A stretch of DNA of 64,000 nucleotides. It comes from RGIG8775 sp045612185 (GTDB lineage Bacteria; Bacillota; Clostridia; Oscillospirales; CAG-272). Below the pieces are notes generated by a model. The model did no database searches. It was not told where the DNA came from and saw nothing but the letters and a program-made list of their open reading frames with translations. The stretch covers positions 186,001-250,000 of the forward strand of contig JAZKYO010000030.1 in the NCBI GenBank assembly GCA_045612185.1, written 5' to 3'. Shown in pieces: positions 57,373 to 64,000 of this stretch; the first letter of the stretch is position 1; the number at the start of each line of letters is the position of its first letter. The position numbers and the translations under genes were made by a program.

Positions 57373-60300
57373 TTACTCATAATTACCCTGTTCGATGGTT
57401 ATAGTACAGCTACCGACAGTATAGTCGCCTGTAGCCGTAGGCTCAAAGTTGCCCTCAAGCCAAATATAGACGTCCTTGCTATCACCTGACATTATTTCAG
57501 CATTATCTATTCTATTCTCGGATTCCTTGTTGTTTTCCTCGGTAAAATACGCTGACAGTCCTTCATTTACGTCACCGATTGTATCGCTGTTTTTGTAAGC
57601 GAATCTCGCAACAACGCTTATTTCTTTGTTTTCACCGTCTACATAAGCGTAAGAGCCGTTGTTTGTAACAGTAACGACGTTGCCGCCCTGTGTTTTGGGA
57701 TCAAAGGTATCGGGAGCGTAGGTATGTGTTTCGGGCTGCCATATTCCGGGGGTGAAGCTGAAATTCAAATCGCCCCACTGAATATCTACCGAAATAAGCG
57801 GTTCTCCGCTATATATGGAAACGTAGGTTACGACAACAGATATGTCATTTCCCGGCATAATGCCGCTGACAACGGGAGGCTCAGCCTCAAAACCGGGTAT
57901 AGGATCAGGTGTGATGGAATAAGAAGCTCCGTAAGCCAAGCGTGTCGAAACGTCATCTCCCGCGCTTGTTCCGTCTTCATAAACAAACCTTATGGTAAGA
58001 GTGTACTCATACGCAGTCCATTTTGCCTTAAGAGTATGGTCTTTCGCCAAAGAAACTACGTTGTCCTCCGTTATAACCGTACCGGTATCTTCAAGGCACC
58101 AGCCATCAAACACGTAATGCTCTCTAATCGGCTTCGGGAAGGCAGAAAATGCTCCGTTTTCATCATATCCGTAAATGGAGTTATAACGCACGGCTTTCTC
58201 TGTGCTTCCGCTACCTCCGTTTGCGTCAAAAGTAACGGTATAGATATTGGGAATCCAATAAACGGTAACGGTATAACCGTTATTAACAATGTCTTGGGTT
58301 ACTGTTCCGCTTATCTCAGTCCAAGTGTTGTCCTGCGTATTAGCGTCACGACCTTGTGTGTATCCCTGCTCATATCCGGCGGGAATCGTAATTTGATGAT
58401 AATAGTTACCGCCCAGGTTCACGTGCTCTTCAACAGAAGAAATCTGCGCGCCTGTACCTGCGTCCACGTAAACGACTGTAAACAGTCCTTCACTTGATTT
58501 GTAAACAACATTTATAACAAGGTTTTCCGCTGTGTCGTAGACTCCGCTGACAGCAGTAGTTACAACGCCATCAACGTATGTAAGGTGCTTTTCCTTTTGG
58601 GTTAAGTTTATGGAATACTCCGTTCCGAACACGACGGAGTAGTTTTCGGGAGGAATAACCGAGTCGCCTCCATCATTGTAATAATTGACAGTAATACTGT
58701 ACTCACGAGGAATATAGCGTCCGACTACCCAGATATCCTCAGCAGGCATGGTTTCGGGGGGATTGGTTGACCCATCACCCCAGTTCCATATGAAATCATA
58801 TCCGTCAAACTCTGTAGGTACAAAGTTATCATAAGCAGGAATATCAAGAGGTTTATCAACCTCACATTCCACCTTGAATTTTTCGTGATCCTCTGAGTTG
58901 GGGGCAAGCGCGTACATAAAGGTTACCGTATAGGTTTCTCCCTTAGCCACACCGGTTACAGTTATATCGTTGGTAAGCGCCGCGCTGTATATCTTTACGT
59001 CGCCTTTTCCTCTGGCATAGGTATAATCCGTGCCCTCAACAAGAGTTACGGGATCGGCACCCTCGCCATTATAACGAGTTACCGTAATACTGTCGGGATA
59101 ATGCCAGCCCTCGGTGGGAGTAAGCTTAAAGCTGTAATCGTCGTAAGTACCGTCAGATTTACGTTCTATAACGTATCTTCCGTGCAAGGAGGTTTGATCG
59201 TGGGTAAGATTGGTAAGATCGAAAAACATTTCGTGACCTACAATTATCACCGCGTATTCCAAAACCACCTGCTCACTTTGCGTTTCAACCACCGATGAAT
59301 CTGCTTTAGAAGCTGCCGCCTTAGGCTCAACGCCAAATTTAATCTCAAACTCAGTAGTATGCTCGGGCATAAGCTCGTCATCGGCTTCTTGATCCGTAGT
59401 AAGATTTATAACGTGGTCATAAACGTTAACAAAGTCATAACGCCAATCACCATCTTCGGGAACAGAATGACGCTCTCCGGAGTTGATCGTATACAAAGAT
59501 TCCTTAGCAATCGGAGCATCACCCGGCGTATATACAAGCTTATTTCCGACCATGTCGGGCTTGATATATTTAAGTTCTACGTTTGCATAGTCGGTGGCAT
59601 CGTTGCCGCCGAGAATTATACTTTTCTCAGTGGGAACAAGGTTATTTGAGGACTCTGCCTCAACTCCTTCTTCCGCGACAGGGTCTACGGCATTTTCGGT
59701 ATCGGAATCAAGCGATACATTCTGCTCCTCAGACTCATAATACTGAATATGAGAAAGCGTTACCCCGTCCACAAACAGAGGCACGTCGTTACCGCCCATA
59801 AACTCGCTGTCCGCAGTCAGCTTGATAATAATATCAAAATCAACCGCCGCCGTTGCTGTCGTTCCCTCTCCCGAAACGTTAACGTATGGAATAATATTTT
59901 TTACGTTAAGGCTCTTAACTTCACCAAAGCCTCCCGTTATCGATACGTTGGGAGAAGTACTGTGGTCAGGATTCTTCCAGTCGAAATCCACGCCTTCACA
60001 GTTAAAATATTTGCTTATGTCAGCAGAAATACCAAAGTCGGTAAGCGCCACCTCTATATCCGCTTTAAGATTCAGCATGGAGTCTTCCATATTTATCTCA
60101 AGACAGTTAAGGTGCGCTGTTCCGCCACCGTGACTTCTGTCATAAGTATTTGTATTGAGGTCCTCGAAACGAGCGATTGAATCGTCGCTGATTGTATCTT
60201 CTCCAAGAGTAACAGAGGTTATATCTTTTCCATTCTTACTGTACTCAACGGTAGCAAACTTAACAAGGTCGGTATTTATGTAGTTATAACCCGCCAAAGC

Positions 60301-63084
60301 ACCTTCACTAGCCGCAATTTCACCGTTAACTCCGTCATAGTACGCAAAGTCGTTACCGGGATAATCAAGTTTATCCTGGTATCCGTCAGCCACGCTTTGA
60401 CCCGCTTTACCGTCACCGCCCATGATGATAAGATTTCGACCGGCTCCTCCACCTCCACCGCCGCCTGCGATCATGAGAACGGTGGTAGAAATAATATTGC
60501 CGCTATCATCAAGCTTGACAAGTGACACACGGGAGTGGCGTCCGCCCGCGCCGGGCTTTGAAGATCCGTTTCCGTCCGCGCCGTCTACGCCCGCGAATAT
60601 TTCGATAACGTCGCCCTTTTGGAGCTTGACGTATCCGCTTACGTAACCGCCCGTACCGCCTGCGGCACCTTTACTCCAACCAAGAGCGCCTCCGGTTCCC
60701 GTACCTCCGTCGCCGCCCCACGCTTGCAGGAAGTACCAACCGCTTACCTCAACGGTATGGTCAAACTCAACGCCTGTTTCTCCGCTTTCAAGCAATGCGG
60801 TATCGAAGTTTGTGTTATGGTTGATACCCTCGGTGGTGGGTGTAATGGTATGAGTAGCGGTAGTTGACGTCTGGACATTAATCTTATATGAGTAAATTCC
60901 ATCCGCGTAGCTAAGCGACTTAGTATAGTGCATAAGGAATTTTCCGTTAAGCTCACTTCGCGTGCCGGGAACTACGATATAAGCCTCACCGTTTACCGTT
61001 ACCCATCCTTGGGCATCGGTAGGAGTAGGCTCACCGACTGCCGCAAAGCCCGTCTTGCTTGACGGATTCATCCTATATTTTATTGAAACGTTAAATTTGG
61101 TAGTTGTATTGGGATGCACAATATCATTCACGCCATACACTTTTCCGCTGACGTCTCTAACCGTGTACTCTCCAAGCTCAAGAATCTGAGAATACTGATA
61201 AGAGTAGGGGTATGGGCGGTTATCTGAATCGTTACCGTTTATTACCTCTCGGACCGTCTTACCGCCATCAAGCGGAACACCGTCTTCATCGTATCCGTAA
61301 GGAAGGTCAAACTCATCGTAGAACACGGAGTTGACAACGAAAGGAGTACCCGGGGCGTTAGCCTCCTGGTTATGGGTATGCGCGTGTATTCTCACGGGCA
61401 TATTTACGTATCCGCAATCCTCGCCCACGTCAAACACGGTATCAAGCTCGTTTCCGTCAATTACCGAGGTAATCTTTACGGGAGAATGATAGGTATCATC
61501 ACCGTGGTTACTGAGTATACGGAGATTATTTCCGCCCATGAATCCGTATTCATAGGTGAAAATCAGATTGAACTCAAAATCTCCGCCGACTTCGCCTTGC
61601 TCATCAAGAAGTGAAAATCCGCTGATTTTTATTTGCTCGTGGCTGAGAATTCCTTCGTAATCCTTATCGGGAACACCCGCGGAAATGATAATGTCACCTA
61701 TACCGTTTTCCGCCTCGTTATGAGGTATAACCTCAACCCCATTCTGGAACAGCGTAATTCCGCCTTCTATTGCAACGATGTTTTGGGAAAGACAGGTTGT
61801 GAAAGTAAGATCATCAAGAAAATCGAGATCCTCGTTCTGAAGATATGTAATGCAAAGAGCACCGCCCGTTTCAGAGGGGTTGTCATTCTGTTTCATATCC
61901 TCAACGTCGGGAATAGTAAGATTCTCTATTGCTTCAATGGCGCTATCGTTATAAAGCACGTCTTTGCCGTTTATTTTGTTTGCGATGAACGAAGAACCGC
62001 CGCCACCGCCGCCAACGTTTGTGGCAAACAGAACGCTGGTCATAACTCCACCCGAGCCGCCTGCGTAACCTGAACCGCCACCGCCGCCTCGAAGCTCACC
62101 GGAGCCGCCTGCACCACCTGTGCCGTTTTTAGTACCGAACCAGTTATCGGGAGGAGTAAGCTTAGCGTCGGTAATGCCCCACGCGGTATCCGAGATAGCA
62201 CCCGGAACGTTAGAACCTCCGCGACCTACGTAAGAGCTGTTTGTACCGCTGGACTTTCCGTCAGCACCGGAGAAATACGTACCCGCTACCACGTTATCGC
62301 CACTTACGGTTCCCGAAGCGCTCGCAAGGCTTCCGCCTGCGCCGCCGTCGGCAGTTCCGATAGCACCTGAGTCGGGCGATGCACCGCCACCGCCGCCACC
62401 GCCTGCGATCATTATGTATTTGGATATTCTGTCTGCCTCGGAAATAGCCTTGGCATTTACGCTTATTTCATCATTTTCGTAAAGGAAGAGTGCGGAATAA
62501 CCGCCACCGCCGCCCACAGTATAATGTCCTACTATACCGTGACCGCCGCCGTCACCGTTTACACCGCCGCCCAGCTGGGTTTTGGTTGTGGCAGTACCGT
62601 TACCGCCCAATGTATAGAAAAGCTTTTGCCCTTCTTCAAGATAGATTGCGGAATACACGTGTCCTGCTTGTCCACCCTGACCCGCTCTGTCTACGCTCGC
62701 ACCGTTTCCGCCCCAAAGCTCAACGAAATACCAACCGCTTTTGGAGACGCTGTACACGCCGGACTCGGCTGTGATAACCGAGCGGCTTACGGCAATAGAG
62801 GTATCGGCCGATTTAATTTTGATTTTAAGAAGATACTTAGCAAGCTCTTCGTGAGCCATTGGCGCTATCTCGCCCTCTGCCAATGTTTCATGCTCATCCT
62901 CATATATGCTCAATTCGGTAGTATAATCTATATGGACGCCATTTATCAAAAAGTATCCCTCACCCGCTGCCGAGGAATAGGCAGAGGATTCAGCTTTCGC
63001 ACCGGGAGCATAAATATACATCTGTAACAAAACGCAAATTACCAAAAGCACCGATACTAAGCGTTTTCCTTTGATTTTTGTCAC
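57373..63084 (-). CDS. Giant secreted glycine-rich protein with ALK/LTK-like glycine-rich domains and MucBP/InlB-type repeats
   Basis: The 1,903-residue product has a signal peptide ending in PGAKA-ES. Two glycine-rich regions follow, at about 118-365 and 780-905. Each begins with a WYF(V/L)..WGG(N/D)G motif, includes a Leu-x-GQK or Leu-x-KGD strand and an MIAGGGGGGGA or MIAGGGGGGG core, resembling the glycine-rich domain of ALK/LTK receptors. Beta-rich regions lie between them. From about 1390, MucBP/InlB B-like repeats occur (YSITVNYYNDGG near 1465, VTFDANGGSGSTE near 1620, LTIRFVYEDG near 1695). The last 140 residues match the 183-residue protein. No LPXTG or C-terminal membrane anchor is seen. 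The start is GTG 63084 with GGAGGTG at six bases. It is probably an adhesin or matrix component. Confidence 0.78.
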   Translation of the reverse strand: MTKIKGKRLVSVLLVICVLLQMYIYAPGAKAESSAYSSAAGEGYFLINGVHIDYTTELSIYEDEHETLAEGEIAPMAHEELAKYLLKIKIKSADTSIAVSRSVITAESGVYSVSKSGWYFVELWGGNGASVDRAGQGGQAGHVYSAIYLEEGQKLFYTLGGNGTATTKTQLGGGVNGDGGGHGIVGHYTVGGGGGYSALFLYENDEISVNAKAISEADRISKYIMIAGGGGGGGASPDSGAIGTADGGAGGSLASASGTVSGDNVVAGTYFSGADGKSSGTNSSYVGRGGSNVPGAISDTAWGITDAKLTPPDNWFGTKNGTGGAGGSGELRGGGGGSGYAGGSGGVMTSVLFATNVGGGGGGSSFIANKINGKDVLYNDSAIEAIENLTIPDVEDMKQNDNPSETGGALCITYLQNEDLDFLDDLTFTTCLSQNIVAIEGGITLFQNGVEVIPHNEAENGIGDIIISAGVPDKDYEGILSHEQIKISGFSLLDEQGEVGGDFEFNLIFTYEYGFMGGNNLRILSNHGDDTYHSPVKITSVIDGNELDTVFDVGEDCGYVNMPVRIHAHTHNQEANAPGTPFVVNSVFYDEFDLPYGYDEDGVPLDGGKTVREVINGNDSDNRPYPYSYQYSQILELGEYTVRDVSGKVYGVNDIVHPNTTTKFNVSIKYRMNPSSKTGFAAVGEPTPTDAQGWVTVNGEAYIVVPGTRSELNGKFLMHYTKSLSYADGIYSYKINVQTSTTATHTITPTTEGINHNTNFDTALLESGETGVEFDHTVEVSGWYFLQAWGGDGGTGTGGALGWSKGAAGGTGGYVSGYVKLQKGDVIEIFAGVDGADGNGSSKPGAGGRHSRVSLVKLDDSGNIISTTVLMIAGGGGGGGAGRNLIIMGGDGKAGQSVADGYQDKLDYPGNDFAYYDGVNGEIAASEGALAGYNYINTDLVKFATVEYSKNGKDITSVTLGEDTISDDSIARFEDLNTNTYDRSHGGGTAHLNCLEINMEDSMLNLKADIEVALTDFGISADISKYFNCEGVDFDWKNPDHSTSPNVSITGGFGEVKSLNVKNIIPYVNVSGEGTTATAAVDFDIIIKLTADSEFMGGNDVPLFVDGVTLSHIQYYESEEQNVSLDSDTENAVDPVAEEGVEAESSNNLVPTEKSIILGGNDATDYANVELKYIKPDMVGNKLVYTPGDAPIAKESLYTINSGERHSVPEDGDWRYDFVNVYDHVINLTTDQEADDELMPEHTTEFEIKFGVEPKAAASKADSSVVETQSEQVVLEYAVIIVGHEMFFDLTNLTHDQTSLHGRYVIERKSDGTYDDYSFKLTPTEGWHYPDSITVTRYNGEGADPVTLVEGTDYTYARGKGDVKIYSAALTNDITVTGVAKGETYTVTFMYALAPNSEDHEKFKVECEVDKPLDIPAYDNFVPTEFDGYDFIWNWGDGSTNPPETMPAEDIWVVGRYIPREYSITVNYYNDGGDSVIPPENYSVVFGTEYSINLTQKEKHLTYVDGVVTTAVSGVYDTAENLVINVVYKSSEGLFTVVYVDAGTGAQISSVEEHVNLGGNYYHQITIPAGYEQGYTQGRDANTQDNTWTEISGTVTQDIVNNGYTVTVYWIPNIYTVTFDANGGSGSTEKAVRYNSIYGYDENGAFSAFPKPIREHYVFDGWCLEDTGTVITEDNVVSLAKDHTLKAKWTAYEYTLTIRFVYEDGTSAGDDVSTRLAYGASYSITPDPIPGFEAEPPVVSGIMPGNDISVVVTYVSIYSGEPLISVDIQWGDLNFSFTPGIWQPETHTYAPDTFDPKTQGGNVVTVTNNGSYAYVDGENKEISVVARFAYKNSDTIGDVNEGLSAYFTEENNKESENRIDNAEIMSGDSKDVYIWLEGNFEPTATGDYTVGSCTITIEQGNYE

Positions 63085-63187
63085 GATGTACACCTCCTCT
63101 TGTTTTTCATTACTCAGCGGAAAAAAAGCCGCCATTTTTTAACTGCCATAGCTCGTTCACTAAAAAGATAAACTTTGACAATTATAT

Positions 63188-63216
63188 ATGATACCACTTA
63201 TTTTATGTGAAGTCAA
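63188..63216 (-). promoter_or_regulatory. Promoter of the surface-protein locus
   Basis: TTGACT (63216-63211), 17 bases, TATCAT (63193-63188) with TGG before the -10. About 95 bases of leader follow, with a small GCGG/CCGC hairpin; I cannot match it to a known riboswitch. Confidence 0.72.
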
Positions 63217-63232
63217 GCATTTGTGCAAAAAT

Positions 63233-63275
63233 TCAAGAAAAAAAGCAAGTTGCACAAAAAATGCAAACTTGCTTT
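63233..63275 (-). terminator. Terminator of the FAD oxidoreductase/SGNH operon
   Basis: AAAGCAAGTT (63242-63251) and AACTTGCTTT (63266-63275) form a ten-base stem with an imperfect inner GCA/TGC; a run of T residues follows on the minus strand. Confidence 0.8.
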
Positions 63276-63281
63276 GGCATT

Positions 63282-63881
63282 TTATAGATACTTTTCAAGT
63301 TCTTCGGCTAAAAATTCAGCCAGTGCTTTATATCCGACCTCTCCAAAGTGGAGTCCGTCGTTAGGTTGCATAACAGCCTCGTTTTCATCGGTGAACATAG
63401 GGGCGCTCGCGACATCTATAAGCGTAATTTTTTCACGCTCGGCATAGTCGCGCACCCAAGCCACTGCCTTTCCTACCTTTTCCGCGTATCCACAGTTGGA
63501 ATACTCGGGATTTGAGGTGACGTGAGGCGGTGTGCAAAGGAAGATCTTTGCGCTTGGGGCATCATGGCGCAAAAGGCTTATCAGCTCGTGATAATCCTTA
63601 TTTCCCTGCGTCTCGTTTTCGGGGTCAAGCGCGCCGTTGGAGCCAAGCATAACGATGATTGCATCCGCTCCGCAAAGCCTTACGTTTCCCTCTTTGTAGT
63701 ATTTGAGATAGCTTACCGAGGTATATCCGCACTTGCCGAAATTGCGGGCTTCACAGTCCATTATTCTTTCAAGAAAATATGGATACCCCTTTTCCTGAAC
63801 GTTAGCTATACCGCGCTTTCCTTTTATACCGTAATCTCCCTCTGTAAGGCTATCGCCTATACAAACAATCACTTTTTTCAT
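63282..63881 (-). CDS. SGNH/GDSL-family hydrolase
   Basis: The 199-residue cytoplasmic product has the four blocks of SGNH esterases: GDSLTEG near residue 9 (nucleophile serine), a glycine in NFGKCGYTSVSYL, the asparagine in VMLGSNGALDPENETQG, and the Asp/His pair in PNDGLHFGEVGYKALAEFL. Such enzymes deacylate sugars, lipids or peptidoglycan. With no signal peptide it probably acts on imported substrates such as acetylated oligosaccharides. Its ATG overlaps the stop codon of the upstream FAD oxidoreductase (TGATG), so they are coupled. Confidence 0.88.
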   Translation of the reverse strand: MKKVIVCIGDSLTEGDYGIKGKRGIANVQEKGYPYFLERIMDCEARNFGKCGYTSVSYLKYYKEGNVRLCGADAIIVMLGSNGALDPENETQGNKDYHELISLLRHDAPSAKIFLCTPPHVTSNPEYSNCGYAEKVGKAVAWVRDYAEREKITLIDVASAPMFTDENEAVMQPNDGLHFGEVGYKALAEFLAEELEKYL

Positions 63882-64000
63882 CAATCTACGATAGCTCCCT
63901 TAGAACGAAGTGTGTCACGGAGCTTCTTAACGTCTACTTGCTTTACGCCAACCTTGTCTGAGCAAGCGATTGCCGCGGCAACGCCTGCCGCCTCACCGAT
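63881..64000 (-). CDS. FAD-dependent oxidoreductase, C-terminal end
   Basis: The last 39 codons of a minus-strand gene enter from the right edge and end at TGA 63883-63881. The peptide IGEAAGVAAAIACSDKVGVK followed by DVKKLRDTLRSKGAIVD matches the C terminus of FAD-dependent oxidoreductases of the same type as the gene at 42634-44202: the GEAAG turn near FAD and then a short helix ending in a G-A motif. Only the tail is visible, so identity is tentative. It is translationally coupled to the SGNH hydrolase. Confidence 0.7.
   Translation of the reverse strand: MGEAAGVAAAIACSDKVGVKQVDVKKLRDTLRSKGAIVD

Noticed and set aside
57373..57500. Sortase (LPXTG) anchor on the giant protein
   Set aside because: The C terminus ends in a folded beta domain; no LPXTG, hydrophobic stretch or positive tail is visible.
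1..64000. tRNA or rRNA genes, CRISPR arrays, insertion sequences and prophage
   Set aside because: I looked for conserved tRNA arms, direct repeats with spacers and transposase motifs and saw none; a tRNAscan or CRISPR search could still find a missed one.

Overview
The window looks like chromosomal DNA from an uncultured, probably gut- or rumen-associated member of the Clostridia (Bacillota). Supporting signs are the Gram-positive gene order around smc/ftsY, rnc, plsX, trmFO, topA and dprA, Shine-Dalgarno-rich starts (many TTG or GTG), LCP and RqcH proteins, sigma-A type promoters with a TG ahead of the -10, and several glycan-active enzymes. No rRNA, tRNA, CRISPR array, transposase or phage gene was seen.

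Layout. 1-950: start of a GH78-type alpha-L-rhamnosidase leaving the window, divergent from nnrD. 1968-4388: a compact restriction-modification-like island made of a ribbon-helix-helix protein, an EcoRI-type adenine methyltransferase and a DUF262-HNH nuclease, with a perfect palindrome over the promoter. 4532-25484: a long minus-strand housekeeping block (rpsU, leuS, rsfS, LCP, yqeK, nadD, yhbY, rdgB, ftsY, smc, radical SAM, rnc, plsX, trmFO, topA, dprA, a TrmH-type methylase, rplT, rpmI, infC). 25.7-36.3 kb: mixed accessory genes (GNAT, AraC regulator plus ThuA-like protein, a pnuC interrupted by an amber codon, DUF1295, an MBL-fold hydrolase, OPT transporter plus PqqD-like protein, a lipoprotein, a six-hairpin glycosidase). 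36.3-42.6 kb: alaS, coaW, a NagD-like phosphatase, rqcH. 42.6-49.2 kb: a ferredoxin/FAD oxidoreductase pair divergent from a PocR-AraC regulator and DUF4838 enzyme, then a large secreted DNRLRE/agarase-like glycosidase. 49.3-54.9 kb: tatD, metG, a membrane protein, a CmpB-like membrane protein, nrnA, rbfA. 54.9-63.1 kb: a four-gene surface locus. 63.3-64.0 kb: an SGNH hydrolase and the tail of a second FAD oxidoreductase.

How they work together. The housekeeping block covers translation, chromosome dynamics, NAD synthesis, lipid initiation and tRNA modification in a familiar Clostridia order. Accessory genes point to plant or host glycan use controlled by AraC-family sensors. Two parts deserve most attention. 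One is the methyltransferase/DUF262-HNH island with its own putative repressor and operator. The other is the surface locus: a 1,903-residue glycine-rich secreted protein (resembling the glycine-rich domain of ALK/LTK receptors, followed by MucBP/InlB-like repeats) is encoded with a small secreted protein sharing its C-terminal domain and with two membrane-anchored proteins that share an extracellular domain with each other.

Limits: all family calls come from reading motifs, not database searches. Promoters and terminators are pattern calls. There is no gene-free stretch longer than about 300 bases; shorter gaps are described with their regulatory elements.
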